Assembly (NCBI GenBank): GCA_907163375.1
Contig: CAJQUW010001636.1
Span: 310,001 to 374,000, forward strand
Direction of reading: 5' to 3'
Origin: Prostheceraeus crozeri
Lineage: Eukaryota; Platyhelminthes; Polycladida; Euryleptidae
DNA length: 64,000 nt
The position numbers and the translations under genes are program-made. Below the pieces are notes generated by a model that saw nothing but the letters and a program-made list of their open reading frames with translations, did no database searches and was not told where the DNA came from. This document shows positions 22,552-32,376 of this stretch, piece after piece (positions within the stretch are counted from its first letter, which is position 1; every line of letters starts with the position of its first letter).

Positions 22552-22721
22552 CTCAACATATCGGAATGATGTTGAGTACAAATTCTTCACATATTCATTC
22601 ACATTAAGACTACCTATTTATTAGTAATCATTTCTACATATCGGAAAGATGTAGAAATTTCAATTTTAGTAAGACTACTTATGTATTAGTAAGTGTTGCT
22701 ACATGTCGGAAGATGCAGCAA
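22552..22721 (-). ncRNA. Three tandem covarying hairpins
   Basis: Three hairpins lie at 22552-22576, 22630-22658 and 22696-22721, between the polymerase stop and the next - strand gene. Stems read CTCAACAT/ATGTTGAG, TTTCTACAT/ATGTAGAAA and TTGCTACAT/ATGCAGCAA, around a conserved TCGGAA loop (TTCCGA on the - strand). At three stem positions the base pair differs between copies yet stays paired. The single imperfect pair in the third is A-C on the + strand but a G-U wobble in a - strand RNA, so the RNA is probably read from the - strand. Spacers also repeat (AAGACTAC...TATTAGTAA). They may end, process or stabilise polymerase mRNA, or bind a protein; this is inference. Confidence 0.6.
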
Positions 22722-22768
22722 TCGCAAGATCTATTACAAGTGGAATATTATATTGTTTTTATTTAGAC

Positions 22769-25700
22769 TTATTCTACATCACCTGTGACAGGAAGGCATC
22801 TCCTTCTCTTCGACGGTGGGGGAAGACCTAGGCTGTAGTGTCCATATGGTAACGATAAATTCTTATCCAGCCAACAGCGCTTATCCTCCCAAAGTGAAAG
22901 ACCTCGCTTCCTAAATGATTTTGTGCTAACTATGTGATTTTTTGAATTTATAATTGTCATATCTTCAGTTGTATCATTCTCACTATAATAGACACTCCTA
23001 TAGTCATCATGTTTCAATTTTTTAACTGCTGCTCTCTGAATTCCTTTTGCACGTTTGATGCTATGATTCGTAGTGTCTAGATATTTCATTGAATACATTT
23101 TCGGTTTTAGTAGGATCATTTCCTCAAGCAACTTTCCAGCACACTCATCCTTAAAACAACATAATCTAGTTTTGTTTGTAGTTGAGTATAGTCGGTGATG
23201 ACTGTCATAGTTTGAAGAGTCAAACTTTTCACCGAAGTATAGAAGTATATCTTCCAGACGGACAGATGGTGATGTGTATAAACATAGGAAGAAACTGTCG
23301 GTATCACCTCCACAAAGCCGCGTTCTATTTATCAGTGGACACCCTTTTAGATCATTGTAATATAATTGATACATTTCCAACTTTCTATAGTCAAGTACTG
23401 CTTGACCAACATATATTAATTTATTTAAAACTATTGAAGGTTTGTACATTTCCATGCCAACCAGATCTTCATCAAATATTTTATGTTGAACATAGAGAGG
23501 ATGATTTGACAATTTCAGTAGTTGTTTCTCATTGTTGACTAGTTTAAATTTTTTCCTTCTCCTTACATTTTCCATTATTTTACCATATAAAGAATTATTT
23601 TTCAATTTGTAGAATGACTTTTCGAAGTCAGTGTTTGATTGAGCCCTCTTTGAGAGTTCATATCAATGTATGTTTTTAACCAAGGCTTTTGTGTGAATTT
23701 TATGCCACTATGAATCTTCTTGATTCTCATGCCCATGCTCAAGTAAAATTTTAAAATTGAGTAGTGGACTACATAATTTTCCCTATCAAATTGATGGAGC
23801 AGAAGTTTCTTGATAGAAGAAAAATGTGTATTTGGTCTTACTTTTTCATATAGATTTTTCATATAGTGTGAAAACATTCTCTTTTCAATCATCTGCATTT
23901 CTGGAGCTAATGGGAAATCGGCAGTGTCATCATGAATGGCTGCTGGATACTCTAAATCTAAATCAAAAATGTAGCCGATTTCACCATCATCATCTATATT
24001 TTGAACATTTTCTTCATTTAAAAAATTATCTAATTCCCTTTCATTCAACCATTTGAAATTTGAGTGGGGTAGATTTCTACTGAGTGAAGAACCGTAAAGG
24101 TTATTAACATCTAAGTAGGTCAAATGTCGACTTTCATGTGTATTATTTTCTAATTCTTCAATGCGTGCACGCGCTCGGTGAATGTTGGTGAAAGTCATAC
24201 CCCCTCTAATTCCTCGTTCAAATAGATTGTACATATTTTCATCTTGTATGTAGTGTGGTGGATCATTGGAAGAGAAATTTAGTGCTGAGGTAAAGCTAAG
24301 ATGTGGGAGACTGACAAAATGTACAGGGTCGACTTCATCCTCACGTTGACTCAATGCTCTAAACACTTCAAATATGTCTGCCAACAATAAAACATCTAAC
24401 TTCAGATATGCCAGCATGTAATCACCAAATGTGCTACAATTAAATTCAATCCATGCCTTGTTAGCGTGTTCATATTCACTATCGGAACAGTGCTCACGAG
24501 TAAGATCATTATAGAATTCAAATTGTGATGGTAGACAGTCTTCCGTCAACGTGTTTAAGTTTTTGAAGTATGAATATGGAAACACTCCCTTCTGATATAA
24601 AACATTATCACTTAATTATGAAAATTCTACCCTTAATGTCTCTACATGCTCATACGTTTGCAAGCCCTTGGCTAATTCACTCAAGGATGCACTTAGAAAT
24701 TGATATGAGTCTAAGAATTTTAGTTTAAAGTATACTGTCTTCCCTTTGTATTCATTTACAGGGACACTGGCGGATAAAGTTATATATTTTTCAGCAGTTG
24801 CTGCTACAACATCTAATTTCCAAGATTTCATTCTTCCAATCGCTTTATAGCAAACGATGTGACTATCATAATTTTTAAAATTGTGGAAAAATATGGGGAG
24901 CTCCCGTCTGTTAAGTCTTAACCGGAGATTGCATTTCCTACATAATGTTTGCCTATATCGTCCGGTGATATGATCATGATCACGTAATTTTATGACTTCA
25001 TCGCTGAATTTCGATTTACATTTGTTGCAACATTCTGCATTCTCATGGCGTGCTTTTTCATCCGCTGACAGTGACATTGGCTGCCTAGTTGTTGCACATT
25101 GGTTGTCATATAAGTCTTGGGCTACAGTTTCTAAGTGATGCAAGAAACCAATAATGCAATTTTCTCCCTCAAAGAGGTAATACTTGTTTTCAAATTTTGA
25201 TTGAAGGGCATTATGCCAGACATGATAAGCTCCAATGGTCAAGCTCCAATAATCAATGTAGCACTCTATATCTGCATAAATTACTAAAGGAGGACTTAGT
25301 TGATATTCCATGCTACTTGTTAGTACTTTTAGATCCGATGGCATTTTTTCTATTTGTGCTTTTCCTCGAATACAAAACTGGAAGTGTCGTTCTAGTGTTG
25401 TTTTATATGTGAATGACTGAGTGCATCTTTCGCAGAAGTATTTATGTCTTTTTAAAGTTCTCCTATACAATCTTGACAGCTTTGGAATTCCACAATAGTG
25501 TGCTGCTCCATTGTTTAGAATTAGCAAAATATTAACCGTTTGCCTACCAGTAAAGTTACTATTGTAACGAACACCTTTGAGTCCATTTTCATAAAAGTGA
25601 ATGTTAAATTTAATATCATTATTTTTCTCAAATTTTGGAATATCTTTGATTGATACTGGTGTGGAAATGCCTTCCATATTTAGCTCAGATGTCCACTCAC

Positions 25701-26615
25701 TATATGATTTTACTTCATTCCTTGACTAAGGTACTTCATTATAATGCAATATTGATAAAACTGCATATAGGAAGCAATCATTTGCATTTGAATTAACATT
25801 AATGACAGCTTTAGAGTTTTTTAACTTCTTTGGTAGAGGAAATGATTGTCCACCTGACAGTATTGGACTTGTTATTACATTGAACTCTATATTTTGTACA
25901 TCATCTATAATCCAATTGCTACCCTTTTTTGTAAAGGCTTCAATATGATTTATTAGACTATTTAGATGATCCTGAAACCAAGCATCATAGTCATAAATAT
26001 AGTTTGAGGATGATGAGGTAAAGTGTGCGAGAAAAGTTTCTTCTTCTTGAGGATTAGAACGGACATAACGAATTTGTGCAATCAGACGACCGCGCAATTG
26101 ATAGCTCCTTAGTAAGTCAGACACTAAATTCCCTAACATGGAACGCATGCTTTCTAAGAATGATGTTATGTCCACAGAAGGTGTTGTTGGCGTGGTGGCA
26201 TACACACGTGCATGGCCATTGAGTGCGCTTTCGCTGAGACTAACAGTTCCATAGTTATTATGCATATTCATCTCACTATTTGTGTTATGTACATTCATAT
26301 GCTGTCGAAATCTACTTATGGAGTTATACGTTTTGCCACACCGAGAGCAGTATTGCATAAAATTTTGTATGTTAGTTGAAGCGCTGGTTGTTGGCTTAGA
26401 AGTCGATCTATTTTGATTATTTGAATTTGACTCTGTTATGCTATCATTCGGTTTATTATTGCATACAAGTTTATGCCTCTTAAGATTATCCATCCTATTC
26501 GTCTTATATGGACGCTTGCTACATTGATATGTTTTCCTAACTTACAAAATTTTTCATGTCGTTGCAAATTGCCTATGAGAGTGAACACTTTTCCACACTT
26601 GGTACAGACAACCAT
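22769..26615 (-). pseudogene. Polinton protein-primed DNA polymerase B (fossil)
   Basis: The - strand region encodes a family B DNA polymerase. Two C2H2-like zinc fingers open it (CTKCGKVF near 26610, YCSRCGKTYNSISRFRQH near 26350). These precede exonuclease motifs (YADIECYIDY, FKNYDSHIV, a later LLLADIFEV) and polymerase motifs (YLDVNNLYG, KNNSLYGKIME, GGDTDSFFL). Polintons use it, primed by a terminal protein, to copy the element. It is driven by a TATATAAGG promoter just upstream. About three breaks are present. Confidence 0.9.
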
Positions 26616-26645
26616 GATTATTGATGAGGATTGAAATTAGCAAGC

Positions 26646-26655
26646 CCTTATATAC
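26646..26655 (-). promoter_or_regulatory. TATA box of the polymerase gene (GTATATAAGG)
   Basis: About 30 bases upstream of the polymerase start codon at 26615 on the - strand, with the same core as other Polinton promoters. Confidence 0.65.
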
Positions 26656-26770
26656 ATCTACCATCTAATGACGTCAGCGTTATCACCAGCCAATACCATA
26701 TGTTCCGATCTGTTGTAAAGAGAAAACATAAAGTTTAAAGCAATCTATTTTTTTCAAAAGTAAAAATAAG

Positions 26771-28855
26771 TTATAACTTCACGCATTTCACGATGCCACT
26801 GTGATATAGTTTCAAGTGGCTACAGCTTTCACTGCAGCCACCCAAATCGTCCATCCGCATCAGTCTTAGCCTACGGATGGTGTTATTGCTACACTCGACG
26901 TGGACTAAGGTCTCTTTGTCGTGTCGTTGGCTATTTGTTACTTGTGAGGCCAACAGGAGGTTTGATTGAGTTATGTTTTGTAAGGACTCAACCAAACCTC
27001 TGTTGTCCTCCATTAACTGAGCCTCACGAGCCTCGGACTGTTTCAATCGCTCTTGACACCGCCGTAACTTGCTTTCGATGTCCTCCTCCTCCGTCGTTGC
27101 GTCAAGGTCTACGTTGTACTCGCGTACTGGGAGAGGAGCCTTAGGAGCTGCGGCTGGGATAGGAGGTGTTGGAGAGGAAGGAGCTGCGGCTGGGATAGGA
27201 GGTGTTGGAGAGGAAGGAGCTGCGGCTGGGATAGGTGTTGGAGGTGAAGGAGCTGGGACTGGGATATCAGCTGCTGAGGATGGGGCCAATGTCATCATCG
27301 GCGACAATGGTAGGTGGACATTCCAGCTGGGAGACGCCCGGATGTTGGAGAATGAGATCTCCGCTTGAGACGCAAACATCACGGAGTCCTGTAATTGAAA
27401 GGAACAATTGTTTATCATCCATTTACCATTTTTTGACATTAATTAGATACAAATGTGAATTCCTCTTACCTCCTGCTGGATTGCGGTTTCTTGATCGGAT
27501 CCACTCGCCTTGTTAGGAGTCACCGAATCATTCTGAAAGATGAATTAATCAATTGTAGACGAATATATTAATAATCAAGTGTGTTTTAAAATAAATTTTA
27601 ATGAAAACAATTCTGTACACATGCAGTTAACCAGTCATATACTTACATGTACATCAGAATCATCATCTTCGTCGGAAGAGGACGTCGGAGATGAAGTCGC
27701 TGAAGTAGTGGCTTCATCCTCGGATGAGGAGTCCGAATCCTCCGATGACTCGCGAATTGAGTACGGTTTCTCCTCATTGTCCTCTACCGACGTTGTTGTC
27801 GCCGGCGTAGACAAGAAGCTTCTGTGATGCTTCATCAGCGACAGAGATCGCATAGACTGCAACGAAAAATATGATGAGATGTTTGCAACTCATTGACGAA
27901 GCATGTATGTTTTTAAAAATACTTGATGCATTTTCAGTTATTGTTGACTGAGACCTATGTAATGACACTTACGGGACTCGAAGGTAGTCTGCTCCTCGGT
28001 GAAGGTAAGCACGGAATTTTTGGGCAGCTTTGAACACTAGGAAACAGCTGAAAGTAGGAAAAATTCATGTTTAATTTCACATTGAGAACTAATAAATAAC
28101 TGAAATGCTTACATTTCGCAATTTTTCGGCCACTATATCCTCGTTAATCTTTGTCGGGTGAGGTAGCTCACTCTGAAATGTTTAAGCAATGTTGATTTAC
28201 TTTATGTATAGAAATAATTAAATTAGTCAATAAATACTTACATCTTTAGCGAACAGTTTTTTCTGAACCAACACCTTGGCTCTCTTCGGTGGGGGCATCA
28301 GTACATCCTGAAATGTTTGACAACATATAATCATTTCATACATAATGAAGTAGTATTTTTTATTTTTCTGCTGTGAGCCAGTTATCCGTTGAAGCTAGCA
28401 TGTAGAATTGATGGCACTCACCTCACAATCACTAAAAGTCTCATCGATGAACTCCCGCGACTTAGGAACTTTCCTCTTAGAAACTCGAAACTTTTGAGGC
28501 TTATCCTTTGGAGCAGGTTCATCCAACTGGGAAAGCACGCCTTCAGTCGGTCGATCCTTCCCAAAAAGACGCTCCAACTTCTTCTCAACTTTGGAGGTTA
28601 AGTTAATCCCCTTCCTTCCATTTAGTTGAGCACAAGGGGTGTGCTTGGCAATGAAAGCTTTCGCGGAGTCACTATTCACCTTTGCATCGCTCTTTTCATA
28701 CCTCTTACACGTGAGACAGTAGAGGTAGGTGCAGTCCTCTCGGAAGGAGCATTCCTTATGCCCGCTTTTGTTCGCATGTCGAACGGGCAGTTGGCAAGTC
28801 TCACAGAAATGGAAGATGAGACGTTGCCGTGCGATGCTTTCTTGTCGAACCATTT
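26771..28855 (-). CDS. Seven-coding-exon Polinton accessory gene
   Basis: On the - strand, coding exons with clean AG/GT borders lie at 28855-28422 (ATG at 28853), 28307-28242, 28172-28113, 28047-27973, 27856-27647, 27532-27470 and 27388-26771. Every coding exon is a multiple of three, so all six introns are phase 0; introns are about 58-126 bases. About 507 residues are predicted. The first exon has a Cys/His cluster (FCETC, GHKEC, YCLTCKRYE) suggesting a zinc fold. The second carries a PPKRAKV nuclear-signal-like motif. The fifth is Ser/Glu/Asp-rich. The last has three PAAAPSSPTPPI repeats followed by a coiled coil. A possible 5' noncoding exon ends at 29489. Family not recognised. A nuclear regulatory role is inference. 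Looks whole. Confidence 0.75.
27144..27251 (-). repeat. 36-bp coding minisatellite (three units)
   Basis: Units begin at 27144, 27180 and 27216 and encode the 12-residue Pro/Ala repeat in the last exon of the spliced gene. The first two are identical, indicating recent expansion. Confidence 0.85.
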
Positions 28856-30018
28856 CTGTAGAGGATAAAAAAATTTATTATAATTAAATCTCTTTTTAAA
28901 TGAGAAATCATTTATGTACCATCTTCAAACCTTTATTAAGTACTAGATTAATATTTGACAAATCTTAAGAAGAAATAAATTCATGGATGAAATAGAAACT
29001 GAGATTCGAAATTTTAATTTCATTCGAAAAGGGTTTGTTCATAAAAAGACATGAAATTTGGAAGCAGCTGATTAATCATTATCTAATTTCGAAATAATAA
29101 CAGAATGAAAATGAGATTTCGAAAATTTGAAACACTTCTCAATTGGTTTAATTAAACAAACTTGAATTTTATACATCTGTTAGCAGATGACAGACTGAAT
29201 ATTTAAAATGGATGAAGGCTTTATTTAGGTATCTTTTATTTATAAACAAACTGTGAAAATCTTGTTGATTTAAATACACTTACATTTAAACGGATATATT
29301 CATGTCTCTCGCTCAATGACTTAATTTAGGATGAAAAATTAAAAAAAACATGGTTAATAATATAACATAAAGGGTTCCCATCCTAAAACCCAAGCTTCTA
29401 TATTTAAAGCTATTTGGTTATGAAAACTTAATAATGTTCCTACTCCCGAATATCCTATAAAGTAGCACAACATGACAACGAAACTCACTTCAGAATTGTA
29501 ATAAGAACCGGAGAACGGAGGAACGAAGAACGACGTCTGCTATGGACACTGAATTATTTGAAAATGAGTGAAAATTCGTTGTGTGCAACTTCTTCATATA
29601 TGAAATTGACAAAGCAACTATGAACAAAGACCTTATGACATCACATCCTGGAATTGGTACGGTTAAACAAAATTGATAACTCAAACAAGAATTGGAACAG
29701 CTGGTTTATTTTTAACCTTAGAAATGGAAGTGCAATCATATGTGTTGAAAGATTTCTACATGTAAACAGTAGAGTGAATTCAAAGTAATATGAACTGATG
29801 GACTGATGTATTATTTGATATACATGTTATTATTAATAGTCATATAATGATTCATATTTGAAGATATAAAACGTGTGATTTGAATAGAACATTAAATTTG
29901 AATTAAGCGCTAAATTTCGAAAATTCAAATTTCGCGCCAAAATTCGAATAATCAGATTTAAAGACTTTTTCGAAAATTTGAATTTCGCGCCAAAATTCAA
30001 ATAATCAAATTAAAATAC
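28856..30018 (-). other. 5' intron and AT-rich upstream region of the spliced Polinton gene
   Basis: A GTGAGT donor (29483-29488 read on the - strand) could pair with the acceptor at 28856, giving a 633-base 5' intron and an untranslated first exon. Around 29909-30003 a repeated TTCGAAAATTTGAATTTCGCGCC-like unit (in parts) occurs twice. No other gene seen. Confidence 0.45.
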
Positions 30019-30114
30019 TAGGTTAGGGTTAAGGGTTAGGGTTAGGTTTAGGGTTAGGTTTAGGTTAAGGGTTATGTTTAGGGTTAGGTTTAGGGTTAGG
30101 TTTAGGGTTAGGGA
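30019..30114 (+). repeat. Degenerate telomere-like (TTAGGG) tract
   Basis: About 16 irregular units alternating GTTAGG and GTTTAGG in the Polinton right part. It is interstitial, not a chromosome end, since element genes and the right inverted repeat follow. Confidence 0.85.
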
Positions 30115-30166
30115 AGCAAGATGAGTATCTATGGCACCCGGAACCCATGGGTAAATAAATTTTCGA

Positions 30167-30288
30167 GGGCGCGAAGCGCCCGAGAAATTTTGAGGCCCCC
30201 CCCCGCCGTGTATGAAGTGTATGAAGTGTATGAAGTGTATGAAGGTCAATGGTCAAGGTCAGGTCTAAGGTCAAGGTCAAGGTCAAGT
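30167..30288 (+). repeat. GC hairpin, GTGTATGAA and GGTCAA tandem repeats
   Basis: A GGGCGC-GAA-GCGCCC hairpin (30167-30181) is followed by a C run, four GTGTATGAA copies (30208-30243) and several GGTCAA copies (30244-30286). It forms a cluster of simple repeats with the telomere-like tract. Confidence 0.75.
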
Positions 30289-30390
30289 GTAGAGGTTTGT
30301 ATATTATGGTCATTTTTAGTTGTAAAATTTTAACTTTGAAAATTTGTAAACTTAGTCATTTTTGTAAAAAAACTTGGAATTTTTTCAAGT

Positions 30391-30722
30391 TGCATACAGA
30401 TGCATACAACTAGGATTTTTTCATCAAATGGGTACATACAATATATCATTCGAATGCTCTTTTCATGCTGATTCTAATGGTGTATTGTATGACACATGTA
30501 TGACATATAACTAGAGAGCTACATGCCTTTAAAGAATGGGCTAAAAACTTAGTGAATTTAAAAATCTAACATTTGTCTGCTTGCATACAGTTGCATACAA
30601 CTAGGATTTTCCCATCGAATAGGTACATACCTTATATCATTCGAAAGGTCTTTTCATTCTCATTCTTATGGTGTCGTGTATGACACATGTATGATATCAT
30701 CCTGGACTGCTACAAGCATTTT
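30391..30722 (+). repeat. Direct repeat of about 140 bp (two copies)
   Basis: Copies at about 30391-30528 and 30582-30722 share TGCATACAACTAGGATTTT, then GGTACATAC and GTATGACACATGTATGA. They are diverged and noncoding. Confidence 0.8.
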
Positions 30723-30953
30723 AAAATTAACAACATAACTGTTTCTTTAAAAGTTATATGTTCCTATTTATTTCAAGTTGAAGTCTTCATATTTGATTTT
30801 TTGTTTCAATTCAGTTATTGAACATCATTAATTGTAGATAGTTATTCCCCTTTCCCATTCAGACCTTAATTGAAGACCGATTTGTGAAATGATAAAAAAA
30901 GTTTGTTCATATATACAAATGGATATTAAATGAAGAGATTAAGAAAAAACACA

Positions 30954-31421
30954 CTAAATATCATCAAGGTAAGGAAAGGGTACAAGTTTTTTCAAGTCCA
31001 CTTGCACATGGATCTTGGTCTTTTTGGGCGCACAGGGACAGCGACGTGGTGTGTCAAGGTCGATGACCGAAAATTCGAGAGCGGTTGTGAGGTTCCGCTC
31101 GTTCGGCTGCATTCGCATGAAGACCCGTTTCGTGTGGTATTTTTTCGGCGCGTTCTTCACTTTGACAGTGACCCTTCCGTAAAGTGGCGTTCGCATGGAC
31201 TTCTTATTCATGTGATGCATCGTCTCGATTGATACGTCACTATCCTCACCATCATTACTCGAGTAGTCGGGCGATGCAGGGGCTTGGGTGAACACCACCG
31301 GCTCGTTTGGTGTTGTCGATCGCTCCATCGGAGATTGGGGAGGTGTATTGGTACGTTCCACTGGCGAAGTGGTACGATCAGCAGTACCGTTCTCAACTGC
31401 GGCTTTCTGTTTGCGATCCAT
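30954..31421 (-). CDS. Polinton accessory protein, 155 aa, unknown
   Basis: Begins MDRKQKAAVENG. The first 90 residues are low-complexity and rich in Pro, Ser, Thr and Glu (repeated SPVERT/SPMERS pieces, then an acidic NDGEDSDVS patch). The C-terminal 65 residues look folded and basic (YGRVTVKVKNAPKKYH, RRCPCAPKKTKIHVQVDL). No family recognised. It shares a short divergent promoter region with the + strand gene at 31644. Repeated S/T-P sites could be phosphorylated; a regulatory role is only a guess. Looks whole. Confidence 0.6.
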   Translation of the reverse strand: MDRKQKAAVENGTADRTTSPVERTNTPPQSPMERSTTPNEPVVFTQAPASPDYSSNDGEDSDVSIETMHHMNKKSMRTPLYGRVTVKVKNAPKKYHTKRVFMRMQPNERNLTTALEFSVIDLDTPRRCPCAPKKTKIHVQVDLKKLVPFPYLDDI

Positions 31422-31500
31422 TATGACTTGTAGATTTAAAATAATTGTAACTTGTAAACGCGAGGATTAGAACCTTTGATAAGAATTGGTACAAACCTCG

Positions 31501-31512
31501 GACTTATATACT
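31501..31512 (-). promoter_or_regulatory. TATA box (GTATATAAGT) for the - strand gene
   Basis: About 80 bases upstream of the ATG at 31421, one half of a divergent promoter. Confidence 0.55.
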
Positions 31513-31570
31513 TTTTAAACAAAGGAAATCCTAACAGCCAATCAGAGAGGTACCGAACTTCCCTAAAGAA

Positions 31571-31588
31571 TATATAACTATATAAAGG
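31571..31588 (+). promoter_or_regulatory. TATA region (TATATAACTATATAAAGG) for the + strand gene
   Basis: About 56 bases before the ATG at 31644, the other half of the divergent promoter. Confidence 0.6.
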
Positions 31589-31643
31589 ATGTCATTGTTC
31601 CAAACTGTTAAGTACTTATCCTCAACGTTCCATAACAAGAAGC

Positions 31644-31934
31644 ATGTCCTCAAAGCCATTATTTTATTTTCAAAATGACAGCCAAGTATTTATGGGAGGT
31701 CAGTTGGACATGACCATGCATCTCTGTTGCGGCTGCAAAGTGGCCCTGTGGAAGACCTTGACTGTGTCAGCACTTCAAAGGCGGAGTGGACTACCGGTGA
31801 AGTGTCCGGTACACGAGTGTGACCATGACTTTAGTAACAATCAGACATTTCATGAATGGTGTGATGACTTCCTGAAGATCATGGAGTCGCCTGAGGGACG
31901 TGATCTGTACCCGTCATTTATTTTTCACGCTTAA
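31644..31934 (+). CDS. Small Cys/His-rich Polinton protein, 96 aa
   Basis: Starts MSSKPLFYFQND. It has MHLCCGCK, CPVHECDHDF and EWCDDF, spaced so that a single zinc-binding fold is plausible. No known family is recognised. It is the last gene before the right inverted repeat, mirroring the RING gene at the left end, so each terminus carries a small putative zinc protein. Looks whole. Confidence 0.55.
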   Translation: MSSKPLFYFQNDSQVFMGGQLDMTMHLCCGCKVALWKTLTVSALQRRSGLPVKCPVHECDHDFSNNQTFHEWCDDFLKIMESPEGRDLYPSFIFHA

Positions 31935-32070
31935 ATTAAACTTACATTGTAAATCTCTTGTCTTTTCATTTTAAACATAGTTCTGGAATTGGTTTTCTTA
32001 TTGGGGAGCAACTAAATCATAGCTGCACAGTAAAATTTCACATCTAAATAGTGCTACATTTAAAATAATT

Positions 32071-32370
32071 GTCACAATAGTCGCAATTGAGCAAACCCAT
32101 TCAAAATCAAACAACGGACGTCTATCGGTACGTACCCAAGTGCTCAGAACCAAACCACACAAGTTCGATCATAGACGTTCCGAAACACAGTGTACTCAAC
32201 CGAGTGTACCAAACACATGTATCTATCCAGTAAAACAGATCTCATACAAGTTCCTATTCATAACACTGAATTATACATGTTCCTATCCATGTACCTATTG
32301 ATAACACTAAATTTTTCATGTACCTATCCATGTACCTATCCGTCGCAAGTAGGGCACAGTTTTCACTACT
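32071..32370 (-). repeat. Right terminal inverted repeat of the Polinton
   Basis: About 300 bp, the inverted partner of 11755-12093 with one minisatellite unit fewer. The end is followed directly by the AATCTT target duplication. Confidence 0.95.
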
Positions 32371-32376
32371 AATCTT

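Larger units (their letters stand above)
11755..32370 (+). mobile_element. Polinton/Maverick element, 20.6 kb, with TIRs and TSD
   Basis: The termini begin AGTAGTGAAAAC on both sides and are flanked by an exact 6-bp duplication AATCTT (11749-11754 and 32371-32376). A 6-bp duplication and AG-starting ends are the Polinton hallmark. Parts include a retroviral-like integrase, packaging ATPase, adenain-type protease, jelly-roll-type capsid protein, other structural proteins and protein-primed DNA polymerase B. Accessory genes lie near both ends: a RING protein at the left, and a spliced gene plus two small genes at the right. The copy is a fossil with roughly seven breaks spread over its genes, while the integrase, protease and accessory genes look whole. 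Near-identical inverted repeats and the intact duplication suggest a fairly young insertion. Adintovirus-like relatives share this gene set. Confidence 0.95.

Noticed and set aside
22552-22721. CRISPR-like array
   Set aside because: Only three units with varying stems and spacing in a eukaryotic element; paired stem changes point to RNA hairpins.
27069-27368. Gly/Ala-rich + strand frame as a gene
   Set aside because: It is the antisense shadow of the Pro/Ala repeat exon on the - strand.
27579-27827. Acidic Ser-rich + strand frame
   Set aside because: Antisense of the Ser/Asp-rich exon at 27647-27856, whose splice borders and phase fit the - strand gene.
30019-30114. Chromosome end or telomere
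   Set aside because: Units are degenerate and the tract is followed by Polinton genes and the right inverted repeat, so it is interstitial.
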